A program made the translations under genes and the position numbers. A stretch of 64,000 bases of DNA, from contig DUOO01000015.1 of NCBI GenBank assembly GCA_012838795.1, positions 1-64,000 of the forward strand, given 5' to 3'. Positions 7,901 to 17,762 of this stretch are shown in pieces (the stretch's first letter is position 1; each line of letters begins with the position of its first letter). Source of the stretch: Clostridiaceae bacterium. Its GTDB lineage: Bacteria > Bacillota > Clostridia > Saccharofermentanales > DTU023. Below the pieces are notes generated by a model. That model was given only the letters and a program-made list of their open reading frames with translations, was not told the origin of the DNA and ran no database searches.

Positions 7901-9517
7901 TTGAAATTAAATTTAGATTCAATCAAGAATAAAGAATTATGGGAAGATCAAGGTTTTGAACTTCCGGCTTATGATATTGAAGCAGTAAGAAATAAAACAA
8001 AATGTGAACCTGCTTGGTTACATTTCGGAGCAGGTAATATCTTCAGAATTTTTCCTGCAAGATTGCAAGATGAATTATTAGATAAAGGTGAAGCTGATAC
8101 CGGTATCATTTTTGCAGAAACTTTCAATCCGGACAAAATAGACTATATTTTTAAGCCTTATGATAATTTGAGCACCGCTGTAACCTTAAAGGCTGACGGA
8201 ACGCTTGGCTTGAGAGTAGTTGGATGTTTGGCCGAAGGAGTTAAAGTTGAACAAAATCGTGAAGGTTGGGCAAGAGCGGAAGAATTGTTCTCCCAACCTT
8301 CCTTACAGGTAGTAAGTTTTACCATTACGGAAAAGGGCTACAGTATCGTTGATCATACCGGAGATTATTCTGCTCAAGTAAAAGCGGAGATGCAGAATCC
8401 GGAATTGAAAACAACTAATCCGATGGGCATTGTCTGTCTCTTGCTGTACAAAAGATTTCAGGCAGGAAAATTGCCGCTTACCTTACTTAGTATGGATAAT
8501 GTTTCTCATAACGGGACTAAGTTGAGAGAATCTGTTTTAGCTTATGCAAAATCCTGGACTGAAAACGGTTTTTTGCAGCAAGAGTTCTATGACTATGTTG
8601 CAGATGAATCACTCATCAGTTTCCCGTGGTCAATGATTGATAAAATAACTCCGGTATCGAATGAATCAGTTGCGCGAATGCTGGAAGAGCGTGGCTATGA
8701 AGATGCAGAATGTCCTGTGGTGGAGGGCAGAAAAATGCCGCCCTCATTTGTTAATGCTGAAGAAACAGAATATTTGGTAATTGAAGATAATTTCACCAAC
8801 GGCAGACCTGATTGGGATAAAGCAGGTGTAATTTTTACTGATCGTGAAACGGTAGACAGAGTGGAAACCATGAAAGTAACGACCTGTCTTAATCCGTTGC
8901 ATACAGCATTAGCTGTTTTTGGCTGCTTATTGGGATTCGAGTTAATCAATCAGGAAATGTCGGATGAAGATCTGCTTAATTTGATTAAGGGTGTAGGTTA
9001 TGTTGAAGGTTTACCTGTCGTGGTAGATCCGGGCATTTTGGATCCGAAGACTTTCATTGATACGGTCATAGAGCAACGCTTACCTAATCCGTTTTTGCCG
9101 GATACTCCGCAAAGAATTGCTACAGATACTTCGCAAAAAATCCAAGTCCGATATGGTAAAACCATACAATCATATCTGGATCAAGATCCTGAAAAAATAA
9201 AAGACTTAATCTTTATTCCTGCTGTTTTAGCCGGTTGGTTAAGATATTTGCTTGCAATTGATGATTCAGGGAATGTAATGGAATTATCATCAGACCCTCT
9301 GTTAGAAACTTTGCAGGAACAGCTTAAAACCATAAAATTTATGGACAATGATAATGTTGCTGAAGTTCTGACACCGGTCTTAAGTAATAGCGAAATATTC
9401 GGGATAGACTTGGCAGAATACGGCTTGTCAGACAAAGTCATTCAATATTTTATTGCAATGAATAAGGAGATCGGAGCCGTTCGACGGTTTTTACAGTCTT
9501 TACCTCGCGCTGATTAA
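7901..9517 (+). CDS. uxuB: D-fructuronate reductase (mannitol dehydrogenase family)
   Basis: Long-chain polyol dehydrogenase of 538 residues that reduces D-fructuronate to D-mannonate with NADH. The N-terminal Rossmann segment contains WLHFGAGNIFRIF (residues 39-51). The C-terminal catalytic part has MKVTTCLNPLHTALAVFGCL at about residue 324-343, the site where the family carries its substrate and catalytic residues, and VVVDPGILDPK. Fructuronate reductase rather than mannitol dehydrogenase is chosen because uxuA, uxaC and kdgK adjoin it. Translation starts at TTG 7901, with GAAAGGGA upstream. Confidence 0.9.
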   Translation: MKLNLDSIKNKELWEDQGFELPAYDIEAVRNKTKCEPAWLHFGAGNIFRIFPARLQDELLDKGEADTGIIFAETFNPDKIDYIFKPYDNLSTAVTLKADGTLGLRVVGCLAEGVKVEQNREGWARAEELFSQPSLQVVSFTITEKGYSIVDHTGDYSAQVKAEMQNPELKTTNPMGIVCLLLYKRFQAGKLPLTLLSMDNVSHNGTKLRESVLAYAKSWTENGFLQQEFYDYVADESLISFPWSMIDKITPVSNESVARMLEERGYEDAECPVVEGRKMPPSFVNAEETEYLVIEDNFTNGRPDWDKAGVIFTDRETVDRVETMKVTTCLNPLHTALAVFGCLLGFELINQEMSDEDLLNLIKGVGYVEGLPVVVDPGILDPKTFIDTVIEQRLPNPFLPDTPQRIATDTSQKIQVRYGKTIQSYLDQDPEKIKDLIFIPAVLAGWLRYLLAIDDSGNVMELSSDPLLETLQEQLKTIKFMDNDNVAEVLTPVLSNSEIFGIDLAEYGLSDKVIQYFIAMNKEIGAVRRFLQSLPRAD

Positions 9518-9646
9518 TCCGAAATGGAATAGTCTTAAGCTTATGAAGCATATAATGAAGTTAAACTGAAGTTTACTTCAAATGTTAAATAATGAAAAAT
9601 ACTTAAAAATATAAAATTGATTTTAATTAAAAGGAGGATATGCTAA

Positions 9647-10723
9647 ATGAAAATGACTTTTCGGTGGTACGGAGAAGGAAACGATCCGATACCGCTAAAG
9701 TATATCAAACAAATTCCGAATTGTTCGGGTCTCATGGGAGTTTTAGATCAATATGCCGCAGGCGAAGTTTGGCCTGAAGATGTAATTGCCGATTATGTAA
9801 AACACGTAAATAATGCAGGTCTTGAAGTGGAAGTCATTGAATCGGTAAATGTTCATGAAGATATCAAATTAGGACTTCCGACCAGAGACCAATATATTGA
9901 AAATTACATTACTACAATCAGAAATTTAGCAAAACACGGTATCAAAGTAATTGTGTATAATTTCATGCCGGTTTTTGATTGGTTGCGTACTGATTTAGCG
10001 AGAGATATTCCGGAAGACGGTTCAAATTCTTTATTTTATGATGAACAGGAACTTTTGGGCATGACACCCCAAGAAATAGTTAAGCAAACTACTGAAAATG
10101 CAGGCTTTACTTTGCCTGGCTGGGAACCTGAACGCTTAGCTGATTTGGATCGTGTTATGAAATTATACGAAGATGTAAGTCCGGAACAGTTGTTAGAGAA
10201 TTATAAATATTTCTTGCAAGCTATTATACCGGTATGTGAAGAAGTCGGTATCAGAATGGGAGTGCATCCTGATGATCCGGCTTGGCCTATTTTCGGTTTG
10301 CCGCGGATTGTTCATAATAAAGAACAATTAAAAGCTATTTTGAATTTAGTGGACAGTCCTGCTAACAGTCTCTGTTTCTGCACCGGTTCACTAGGCTCAA
10401 ATCCGGATAATGACATTCCTGCCATGCTGCGTTATTTCAGTGAAAAAGATCGGGTAGCTTGCGTGCATCTCAGAAACGTTAAATATTTGGGTGAACGTTG
10501 TTTCCGTGAAGCCAGTCATCTCTCAGCTGACGGGGATCTCGATATGTATGAAATAGTAAGAGCTTTATACGAAACCGGATTTGATGGTTATGCCCGGCCT
10601 GATCACGGCAGAATGATTTGGGATGAAAAAGGACGTGCGGGCTACGGACTGTATGATCGGGCACTTGGCATTACTTATCTGAACGGTTTATGGGAAGCCT
10701 TGGAAAAAGGAGATAAGATTTAA
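9647..10723 (+). CDS. uxuA: Mannonate dehydratase
   Basis: Xylose-isomerase-like TIM barrel of 358 residues that dehydrates D-mannonate to 2-keto-3-deoxy-D-gluconate. The start [24 protein letters not shown] is the typical UxuA N terminus. Other family blocks are [34 protein letters not shown] (metal-binding His), [19 protein letters not shown], and [13 protein letters not shown] near the end. An AAGGAGG site precedes the ATG. Its stop overlaps the ATG of the aldolase gene by one base (TAATG), indicating translational coupling. Confidence 0.97.
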   Translation: MKMTFRWYGEGNDPIPLKYIKQIPNCSGLMGVLDQYAAGEVWPEDVIADYVKHVNNAGLEVEVIESVNVHEDIKLGLPTRDQYIENYITTIRNLAKHGIKVIVYNFMPVFDWLRTDLARDIPEDGSNSLFYDEQELLGMTPQEIVKQTTENAGFTLPGWEPERLADLDRVMKLYEDVSPEQLLENYKYFLQAIIPVCEEVGIRMGVHPDDPAWPIFGLPRIVHNKEQLKAILNLVDSPANSLCFCTGSLGSNPDNDIPAMLRYFSEKDRVACVHLRNVKYLGERCFREASHLSADGDLDMYEIVRALYETGFDGYARPDHGRMIWDEKGRAGYGLYDRALGITYLNGLWEALEKGDKI

Positions 10724-11352
10724 TGTATCAATTATTAGAGGGACATGGAGTTGTCCCGGTAATTAAATTCAGTGATGTCAGTGAAGCTCTACCTTTAGCA
10801 GATGCCTTATCTGCAGGTGGCATAAATATTATGGAGATTACATTTCGTAGTGATGCTGCCTATGATGCTATCAAAAGAGTGGCTGCAGAAAAACCGGAGA
10901 TTCTGGTAGGTGCCGGAACAGTTGTCAATTTAGCGCAACTTGAACAGGCGATTGATGCGGGTGCAAAATTTGTCGTTAGTCCGGGTTTTGATCCGGAAAT
11001 CGTCGAGGCCGGTTTAAAAGCAGGGGTAATCATGTTGCCGGGTGTCATTACACCAAGTGAAATAATGGCTGCGATGAAGTTAGGGTTAACTGTCTTAAAA
11101 TATTTCCCCGCATCTGTTTTCGGCGGACTCAAAGCTATTAAGACCTATGCAAGCGTTTTTGGCGGTGTGAAATTTATGCCGACAGGCGGAGTTTCTGCAG
11201 CTAATTTAGCGGAATTTTTAGCTGTACCCAATATCCAGGCTTGTGGCGGTTCGTGGATGTGTTCGGCTGATTTGATCAAAGAACAAAAATGGGATGAAAT
11301 TACCAAGTTGTCTGCAGAAGCTACAATTATTTACAAAACAGTTAGAGGCTAA
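10723..11352 (+). CDS. eda: KDPG/KHG aldolase
   Basis: Class I aldolase of 209 residues that cleaves 2-keto-3-deoxy-6-phosphogluconate to pyruvate and glyceraldehyde 3-phosphate. Visible motifs are MEITFRSDAA (catalytic Glu), VGAGTV, the Schiff-base lysine in TVLKYFPAS, and the phosphate-binding MPTGGVS. It overlaps uxuA by one base and precedes the KDG kinase, matching the pathway order in reverse. Confidence 0.95.
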   Translation: MYQLLEGHGVVPVIKFSDVSEALPLADALSAGGINIMEITFRSDAAYDAIKRVAAEKPEILVGAGTVVNLAQLEQAIDAGAKFVVSPGFDPEIVEAGLKAGVIMLPGVITPSEIMAAMKLGLTVLKYFPASVFGGLKAIKTYASVFGGVKFMPTGGVSAANLAEFLAVPNIQACGGSWMCSADLIKEQKWDEITKLSAEATIIYKTVRG

Positions 11353-11382
11353 AAATCTTTTAGCTTGAAAGAGAGGAATTCA

Positions 11383-12471
11383 ATGGATTTAAAAGTTAAA
11401 GATCGTGATTCTTGCAAGTATGATCAGTTTTCTTTAGGTGAAGTTATGTTAAGGCTTGATCCGGGTGATGGCAGAATACGTACTGCACGTCATTTCACTG
11501 CCTGGGAAGGAGGCGGAGAGTATAATGTAGCAAGAGGTTTGCGTCGCTGTTTCGGAATGCGTACCGGTATAGTTACAGCTCTGGCTAAAAATGACATCGG
11601 TTATTTAATTGAAGACTTTATACTGCAAGGCGGATTAGATACTTCATATATTCAATGGATGGATTTTGATGGCATCGGCAGAAAATCAAGAAACGGAATT
11701 AATTTTACTGAACGTGGTTACGGTGTACGTGGTGCACTGGGTGTATCCGATAGGGCAAATACTGCGGTAAGTCAAATTAAACCGGGTATGATCGATTGGG
11801 AAAAATTGTTTGGTGAAGAAGGTGTACGCTGGTTCCATACAGGCGGAATCTATGCCGCTTTATCTGAAGATGCTGCTGCAGTTGTCATAGAGGCAGTAAC
11901 TACCGCACATAAATACGGTACAATAACCAGTTATGACTTAAACTACAGACCGTCCTTATGGAATGCAATCGGCGGTTTGGAACGTTGTCAGGCAGTCAAC
12001 AAAGAAATTGCGTCACACATTGATGTTATGATCGGTAATGAGGAAGATTTTCATGCCTGTCTCGGTTTGGAGATTGAAGGTGATCTGAAAGAACTCAATT
12101 TGGATAGTTATCGCAAAATGTTGAAAAATGCATCTGAAGCATATCCCAACTTTAAAGTTATCGGCAACAGTTTACGTACTGTACATACGGCAACCGATAA
12201 TGATTGGTCGGCATTCTGCTATGCAGACGGCGAAATTTATAAAGCCAGACAATATGATCATCTGGAAATTTTTGATCGTGTCGGTGGCGGCGACAGTTTT
12301 GCTTCCGGTTTAATCTACGGTTTAATGACGACCGGAGATCCTGAAATTGCTGTTAATTACGGTGCGGCTCACGGTGCACTTGCTATGACGACGCCGGGTG
12401 ATACAACCATGGCACGTAAAGAAGAAGTTGAAGCCTTAATGGGCGGAGGCAGCGCGAGAGTAGTCAGATAG
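11383..12471 (+). CDS. kdgK: 2-keto-3-deoxygluconate kinase (PfkB family)
   Basis: Ribokinase-fold sugar kinase of 362 residues. The N-terminal FSLGEVMLRLDPGDGRI and GGGEYNVARGLRRCFG blocks and the C-terminal signature DRVGGGDSFASGLIYG (catalytic Asp in GGGDS) are clear. It should phosphorylate 2-keto-3-deoxygluconate, the product of UxuA and, once phosphorylated, the substrate of Eda. The ATG at 11383 has GAGAGGA upstream; a TTG at 11365 without a ribosome site is less likely. It ends the first part of the operon, before a terminator-like hairpin. Confidence 0.9.
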   Translation: MDLKVKDRDSCKYDQFSLGEVMLRLDPGDGRIRTARHFTAWEGGGEYNVARGLRRCFGMRTGIVTALAKNDIGYLIEDFILQGGLDTSYIQWMDFDGIGRKSRNGINFTERGYGVRGALGVSDRANTAVSQIKPGMIDWEKLFGEEGVRWFHTGGIYAALSEDAAAVVIEAVTTAHKYGTITSYDLNYRPSLWNAIGGLERCQAVNKEIASHIDVMIGNEEDFHACLGLEIEGDLKELNLDSYRKMLKNASEAYPNFKVIGNSLRTVHTATDNDWSAFCYADGEIYKARQYDHLEIFDRVGGGDSFASGLIYGLMTTGDPEIAVNYGAAHGALAMTTPGDTTMARKEEVEALMGGGSARVVR

Positions 12472-12511
12472 ACAGTTTTGTAAAAAGTTATCGACTATTT
12501 TATAATTTATG

Positions 12512-12592
12512 GTCCTGCTAAAGCAAATAGAATTATGAATAAGTATTTCTTGCATTGAAAGTTCTTTTTGCTTTAGCGGACTTTGTTTTATT
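12512..12592 (+). terminator. Probable terminator between kdgK and uxaC
   Basis: GTCC-T-GCTAAAGCAAA (from 12512) pairs with TTTGCTTTAGCGGAC (up to about 12581) with one bulged base and a long loop of roughly 40 bases, then TTTGTTTTATTT. The long loop makes efficiency uncertain. It may partly separate uxaC from the upstream genes. Confidence 0.55.
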
Positions 12593-12674
12593 TATCAAAT
12601 CAATAAGATACTGTGCGGTAAAACGATCTGTTTAAAAAATTTATATCGTGTTTGATAATTTAAATGGAGATACT

Positions 12675-14084
12675 ATGAAAAAGTTTTTGGACGAAGATTT
12701 TATGTTGAATTCGCATTCTGCAACTGTTCTTTATCATGAATATGCAGAAAAAATGCCGATAATAGATTTTCATAATCATTTAGAGCCACGAGAAATATAC
12801 GAAGATAAACAGTTTTCTGATATTTCTGAGTTGTGGCTGGGAGGCGATCATTATAAGTGGCGTTTAATGCGTGCTTTTGGTATTCCCGAAGAGCAAGTAA
12901 CCGGAAATGCAGCACCATATGATAAGTTTCTGGCTTATGCCAGGATGATTCCTTATACAATCGGCAATCCGGTTTTCCATTGGACACATTTGGAACTGGC
13001 AAGATATTTCGGTATTACTGATATTCTTTCGGAAAAAACTGCAGCTAGGATTTATGCCGAATGTAATGAAATGCTTAAATCTGCGGAATTTTCTGTAAGA
13101 AATCTTTTGTCACGTATGAATGTTAAAGCATTATGTACCACGGATGATCCGACTTCTGATTTGAAATATCATCTGGCAATGAGAGATGAAGGATTTTCAA
13201 TTAAAGTCTTGCCGACATTCAGACCGGAACGGGCAATGGCAATTGAAAAATCGGATTTTGTCGATTATATTTCAAAATTAGCCACAAGTGCAGGGATGAC
13301 AAAAATCGAAACTATTACCGATTTAGAAAATGCTTTGCTTAAACGGATAGAATTTTTTGCTGCTGTCGGTTGTAGAATCAGTGATCACAGTCTGGATGCC
13401 GAATTATTTTCGGAAGCTTCTCCTGAGAAGGCAAATCTGGTCTTGCAAAAAGCTTTGCGCGGTGAAAGTCTGAGCTCAAATGAAAGAAGAAGTTATAAAG
13501 GATATTTACTATCTTTCTTGGGTAAAGCATATTACGATCACGGGTTAATTATGCAGTTGCATATCGGTGCGATCCGCAATAATTCTCAGCGGATGTATGA
13601 ACTGTTGGGAGCTGATAAAGGTTATGATTCAATGGACGATTTCAATTATGCGGCTCAATTATCGGGTTTATTGAATGAGCTCGATTTAGCAGACAAAATG
13701 CCTTACTCTATCATGTATTGTCTAAACGGTAAAGAAAACGATATGCTGGCTACGATGATTGCAAATTTTCAAGGTGGCGGTGTTAAGGGGAAATTACAAT
13801 TAGGCTCTGCCTGGTGGTTTTTGGATCATAAAAGAGGTATGTTCAATCAAATGGAAGCATTTGCCAATAATGGTTTGATCGCTACTTTTGCCGGTATGGT
13901 AACCGATTCAAGATCTTTTTTATCCTTTCCGAGACATGAATATTTTCGCAGAACACTCTGCGATTTTTTAGGCGGCTTGATTGATCGCGGTGAATATCCT
14001 GCCGATTACGAATTTGTCGGCAGCATTGTTCAAGACATTTGTTATAACAATATAAATAAGATGATGTTTAAGCCGAAAAAATAA
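12675..14084 (+). CDS. uxaC: Glucuronate isomerase
   Basis: Amidohydrolase-superfamily uronate isomerase of 469 residues, matching the family length of about 470. It converts D-glucuronate to D-fructuronate, the first step after UidA. Metal-binding IIDFHNHLEPREIY is at residues 25-38. Further blocks are HWTHLELARYFGI, CTTDDPTSDL, LQLHIGAIRNN (bases 13553-13583), LGSAWWFLDHKRGM and TDSRSFLSFPRHEYFRRTLC near the end. The ATG at 12675 has TGGAGA upstream; a GTG at 12648 without such a site would add nine residues. Confidence 0.96.
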   Translation: MKKFLDEDFMLNSHSATVLYHEYAEKMPIIDFHNHLEPREIYEDKQFSDISELWLGGDHYKWRLMRAFGIPEEQVTGNAAPYDKFLAYARMIPYTIGNPVFHWTHLELARYFGITDILSEKTAARIYAECNEMLKSAEFSVRNLLSRMNVKALCTTDDPTSDLKYHLAMRDEGFSIKVLPTFRPERAMAIEKSDFVDYISKLATSAGMTKIETITDLENALLKRIEFFAAVGCRISDHSLDAELFSEASPEKANLVLQKALRGESLSSNERRSYKGYLLSFLGKAYYDHGLIMQLHIGAIRNNSQRMYELLGADKGYDSMDDFNYAAQLSGLLNELDLADKMPYSIMYCLNGKENDMLATMIANFQGGGVKGKLQLGSAWWFLDHKRGMFNQMEAFANNGLIATFAGMVTDSRSFLSFPRHEYFRRTLCDFLGGLIDRGEYPADYEFVGSIVQDICYNNINKMMFKPKK

Positions 14085-14142
14085 TTTTATTAATAAGGCG
14101 ACATTTAATCGTAAAATTGCTCAAAAATTGACGCCCGACAAA

Positions 14143-14170
14143 TCAGAATTTGCACAGCTCCAAATTCTGA
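14143..14170 (+). repeat. Perfect 10-bp inverted repeat after uxaC
   Basis: TCAGAATTTG (14143-14152) and CAAATTCTGA (14161-14170) flank an eight-base loop. No T-run follows on either strand. It lies in the 302-base gap between uxaC and livJ and may be a 3' mRNA-stabilising hairpin. Confidence 0.6.
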
Positions 14171-14303
14171 GCCAACTCCTTAATTTGAGTTCTTTCCTAA
14201 TATCGAATCAATAATATTTTCGGATTGCCGTGCTAAATAACATTGTTTTAGCATAATTTGCATAAAAGATTGTTAAATTGTCACTTTAATTACTTGGACT
14301 AAA

Positions 14304-14312
14304 TGGTATAAT
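14304..14312 (+). promoter_or_regulatory. Extended -10 promoter of the liv genes
   Basis: TGGTATAAT is a perfect extended -10 element (TGn plus TATAAT, -10 at 14307-14312), 75 bases before the livJ ATG. The -35 position is poor, as is usual for extended -10 promoters. No attenuator or riboswitch is seen between it and livJ. Confidence 0.55.
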
Positions 14313-14386
14313 TATTTATTAATCCTTATAAATAGTATAAGTAGTTAGGGATAATTTTTTTATTTAACTAAAATTGGAGGGGCTAA

Positions 14387-15586
14387 ATGAAAAAGAAACT
14401 ATTGAGTATTTTACTGGCTTGTTTGATGGTTCTTACTCTTGTTGCCTGTGGTGGTGACAAAAAAGACGATCAAAAAGATGAAGTAAAAGACAAAGCTGAA
14501 GATGCAGAAGACAAAGCTGACGGTAATGAAATAATTAAAATCGGACAAATCGGTCCGCAAACCGGTGATGTTGCCGTTTACGGTTTAACGACTTTAGACG
14601 GAATTAAATTAGCCGTTAAAGAAATTAATGAAGCCGGCGGTATTAACGGAAAACAAATTGAATTGCTGGATGAGGATGACAAAGGAGATCCCACAGAAGC
14701 TACGACAATTTATAATAAATTGTTTGAAGAAGGGGTTGATGCTATTATCGGTTCAGTTACATCAAAACCGACTGATGCTGTTGCCGCAATCGCAGTAGAT
14801 GATGGTATTCCGCTCATCACACCAACCGGTACGATGGCTGTAATTACAGAAGGCAGAGATAATGTATTCCGTACTTGCTTTACCGATCCTTACCAAGGTC
14901 AAATTTTGGCAATGTTCGCAGCTGATTCCTTAAAAGCAAAAACTGCTGCTGTGATGAGAAATACATCAGATGACTATTCCAACGGTGTTGCAGATGCCTT
15001 CATACAATTTGCAAAAGAAAAAGATATTGAAATTGTAGCTGATGAAGGTTATGGTGCAGGAGATCAAGACTTTAATGTTCAATTAACAAATATTGCACAA
15101 ACAAATCCTGATGTTTTGTTAGTTCCTGACTATTACCAAACTGACGTAATGATTGCTAAACAAGCACGTGATCTGGGTATCGAAGCGACGATTATCGGAC
15201 CTGACGGTTGGGACGGCGTTTTAGATGTTGTAGATGCTGATGCTTTAGATAATCTTGAAGGTGTATATTTTACCAACCACTATTCAGTAGATGATCAAGC
15301 AGATGTTGTCAAAACATTTGTCGAGAATTACAATGCAGAGTACGGTAGTAATCCATCATCTTTCTCAGCGTTAGGTTATGACTCTGTCTATCTCCTGAAA
15401 GCTGCATGGGAAAAAGTGGGCTCAACAGATTTTGCCAAAACGGTTGAAGCTCTGAAAGGAATCGAGCATGAAGGTGTTACGGGATTTTTAACCTATGGTG
15501 AAAACAACAATCCGATCAAAACATCTCCGATTATTACAATCGAAAACGGTGCCTACAAGTTTTATGAAAGCGTTTCAACTGACTGA
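14387..15586 (+). CDS. livJ: Branched-chain amino acid ABC transporter, substrate-binding lipoprotein
   Basis: Extracellular periplasmic-binding-protein family I receptor of 399 residues. The signal and lipobox LVAC (acylated Cys21) are followed by an acidic/lysine linker (about 22-48), then the binding domain starting EIIKIGQIGPQTGDVAVYG. Family blocks include DGIKLAVKEINEAGGINGK, IIGSVTSKPTDAVA and LITPTGT. It delivers Leu, Ile, Val or related ligands to the LivHMGF importer encoded downstream; the exact ligand cannot be read from sequence. The ribosome site is TTGGAGGGG. Confidence 0.93.
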   Translation: MKKKLLSILLACLMVLTLVACGGDKKDDQKDEVKDKAEDAEDKADGNEIIKIGQIGPQTGDVAVYGLTTLDGIKLAVKEINEAGGINGKQIELLDEDDKGDPTEATTIYNKLFEEGVDAIIGSVTSKPTDAVAAIAVDDGIPLITPTGTMAVITEGRDNVFRTCFTDPYQGQILAMFAADSLKAKTAAVMRNTSDDYSNGVADAFIQFAKEKDIEIVADEGYGAGDQDFNVQLTNIAQTNPDVLLVPDYYQTDVMIAKQARDLGIEATIIGPDGWDGVLDVVDADALDNLEGVYFTNHYSVDDQADVVKTFVENYNAEYGSNPSSFSALGYDSVYLLKAAWEKVGSTDFAKTVEALKGIEHEGVTGFLTYGENNNPIKTSPIITIENGAYKFYESVSTD

Positions 15587-15636
15587 TATCTCGATTGGAT
15601 GATTAAGTCATTACTTTAATAATAAGACAATGTACA

Positions 15637-15677
15637 CTCTATTGTGAGACTGTAAAGTCTCGCAATAGAGATTTTTC
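15637..15677 (+). terminator. Rho-independent terminator between livJ and livH
   Basis: CTCTATTGTGAGACT (15637-15651) pairs with AGTCTCGCAATAGAG (15656-15670) around the tetraloop GTAA, with one G:U or mismatch position, followed by ATTTTTCTTT. It would let livJ be expressed in excess of the membrane genes. Confidence 0.85.
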
Positions 15678-15792
15678 TTTCCACAGACATATTTATGTTG
15701 AATTATTTAATCTCGATGTATTGAAATTGTTTCGATCGAATGGCAGCGGATAATATTTTAAATTTGCTTGAGTCAATGCTAAAATTTATATA

Positions 15793-15808
15793 AAGTATTA
15801 TAATACTT
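15793..15808 (+). promoter_or_regulatory. 16-bp palindrome overlapping a TATAAT box before livH
   Basis: AAGTATTATAATACTT is a perfect palindrome containing a -10-like TATAAT at 15799-15804, 72 bases before livH. It could be an operator over a second promoter that restarts transcription after the terminator. No good -35 is seen. Confidence 0.45.
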
Positions 15809-15879
15809 AAATATTAGTAAGAATCGTTTTTGGGAACATAAACGGATCTCTTACTAAAATACTATTGAGGAGCGATAAT

Positions 15880-16767
15880 TTGAACTTTTTATTACAATTA
15901 TTGAACGGGTTACAAATCGGTTCGATTTATGCTCTGATTGCTCTTGGCTATACTATGGTCTATGGTATAGCTTTGTTGATTAATTTTGCTCATGGTGAAG
16001 TTATTATGATCGGAGCGTACACTGCTGTATTTACGATTCAACTTTTCTTGGCGAATACGAATTTACCGTATATTTTGGCAGTTATTCCGACAGTAATTAT
16101 CTGTACGCTTATCGGCATGCTGATCGAACGTTTAGCTTATAAGCCCTTGCGTAACAGCCCGAGAATTTCTAACTTAATAACAGCAATCGGTGTGTCATTA
16201 TTTCTCCAAAACTTGATGATGAAATTATTCGGTGCCCAATCGCGCTCCGTACCGTCGATATTAAATGCTGAACCGCTCAATTTCTTCGGCGCAAAAATAT
16301 CTTTTACTACATTGGTTACGATTGTTGTAACGACTATTTTAACTATTCTTTTACAGCTTTTTATTAAAAAGACTAAATACGGCAAAGCGATGACAGCGAC
16401 GAGCGAGGATTACGGAGCTGCAGCTCTGGTCGGGATCAGCGTAGACAAAACCTTGACCATGACATTTGCCATAGGTTCCGCACTTGCCGGTGTAGCATCG
16501 ATTCTTTGGGTTTCTTCTTATCCGCAAGCCGGACCGATGATGGGATCTATGCTTGGCATTAAGGCTTTCACTGCAGCTGTAGTGGGCGGAATCGGATTGA
16601 TTCCCGGTGCTGTGCTGGGCGGTTTGGTTTTGGGTATAGTTGAAGCTTTAACTAAAGCATTCATTTCCAGTAAGCTTTCCGATGCTATTGTCTTTGGCTT
16701 ATTGATATTAGTTTTATTAATTAAACCGAGCGGATTATTAGGCGAAGATCGTAAAGAGAAAGTATAG
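15880..16767 (+). CDS. livH: Branched-chain amino acid ABC transporter permease LivH
   Basis: Membrane permease of 295 residues with about eight hydrophobic helices. It starts MNFLLQLLNGLQIGSIYALIALGYTMVYG and contains INFAHGEVIMIGAY, both diagnostic of LivH, plus the coupling segment EDYGAAALVGISVDKT. It ends IKPSGLLGEDRKEKV. The start is TTG at 15880 with GAGGAG seven bases upstream; the in-frame TTG at 15865 overlaps that site. livM follows after eight bases. Confidence 0.95.
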   Translation: MNFLLQLLNGLQIGSIYALIALGYTMVYGIALLINFAHGEVIMIGAYTAVFTIQLFLANTNLPYILAVIPTVIICTLIGMLIERLAYKPLRNSPRISNLITAIGVSLFLQNLMMKLFGAQSRSVPSILNAEPLNFFGAKISFTTLVTIVVTTILTILLQLFIKKTKYGKAMTATSEDYGAAALVGISVDKTLTMTFAIGSALAGVASILWVSSYPQAGPMMGSMLGIKAFTAAVVGGIGLIPGAVLGGLVLGIVEALTKAFISSKLSDAIVFGLLILVLLIKPSGLLGEDRKEKV

Positions 16768-16775
16768 GTGAAAAG

Positions 16776-17759
16776 ATGCCTCGAGATAAAAAATTAATAT
16801 ATTTAATTAATACAGGATTGGTTCTTATACTTTTTGCCTTGTTGACGGTGTTTGAAGCAAGCGGAGTTTTTACCCGCTATTCGATGTCCATAGTACGTTT
16901 AGTCTGTATTAATGTTATTCTGGCAACCAGTCTTAATGTTACGGTAGGTAATTTAGGCCAAATAACTTTGGGGCATGCCGGTTTTATGTCGATAGGAGCC
17001 TATACTGCGGCTCTGTTTGCTAAAACAGAAGTAATAACGGGTCAGGGCGGATATTATATCGGGATGATTCTGGCCGGTATCTGTGCGGGAATTTTCGGTA
17101 TTGCAATCGGTATTCCGGTCTTGCGACTAAAAGGCGATTACTTGGCTATTGTAACTCTGGCTTTCGGTGAAATTATTCGAGTGTTAATTGAATATTTCGA
17201 TTTTACCGGTGGAGCTCAGGGTATTAACGGAATCCCCAGAATGCAGAATTTCAGCGTAATGTTTTTTGTAGCGGTAATCTGTGTTACTTTGATGTATTCA
17301 GTGATGACTTCTCGACATGGTCGAGCGATACTGGCAATCCGTGAAGATGAGATAGCTGCGCAAAGTTCCGGTATTAACATTACCTATTACAAAACTTTTG
17401 CATTTACCCTGTCCGCATTTTTTGCCGGTGTAGCAGGAGCTATGTATGCTCATAATATCGGAACGATCGGTGCAAGTTTTTTCAATTATAATAAATCTTT
17501 CGATATTTTGGTAATGGTTGTCTTGGGTGGTATGGGTTCGTTTACCGGTGCCGTAATTTCGGCAACCGTTTTAACAGTTGTTCCGGAAACTCTGAGACAA
17601 TTCAACGAATATCGGATGATTGTATATTCTTTACTCTTAATCATGGTAATGTTGTTCCGTCCGGAAGGTTTGCTTGGCAGAAAAGAATTCCATATTACGA
17701 AAGTTGTTGATAAATTAAGAAATAAATTTGGCAAGCAATCAATCGAAGGAGGTAACTAA
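16776..17759 (+). CDS. livM: Branched-chain amino acid ABC transporter permease LivM
   Basis: Second permease subunit, 327 residues, with about nine or ten hydrophobic segments. Diagnostic blocks are NLGQITLGHAGFMSIGAYTAAL, RLKGDYLAIVTLAFGEIIRV, the EAA-like coupling loop AIREDEIAAQSSGINITYYK and the C-terminal MLFRPEGLLGRKEF. It pairs with LivH in the inner part of the importer. livG starts three bases after its stop; an AAGGAGG site lies inside its last codons. Confidence 0.95.
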   Translation: MPRDKKLIYLINTGLVLILFALLTVFEASGVFTRYSMSIVRLVCINVILATSLNVTVGNLGQITLGHAGFMSIGAYTAALFAKTEVITGQGGYYIGMILAGICAGIFGIAIGIPVLRLKGDYLAIVTLAFGEIIRVLIEYFDFTGGAQGINGIPRMQNFSVMFFVAVICVTLMYSVMTSRHGRAILAIREDEIAAQSSGINITYYKTFAFTLSAFFAGVAGAMYAHNIGTIGASFFNYNKSFDILVMVVLGGMGSFTGAVISATVLTVVPETLRQFNEYRMIVYSLLLIMVMLFRPEGLLGRKEFHITKVVDKLRNKFGKQSIEGGN

Positions 17760-17762
17760 CCA

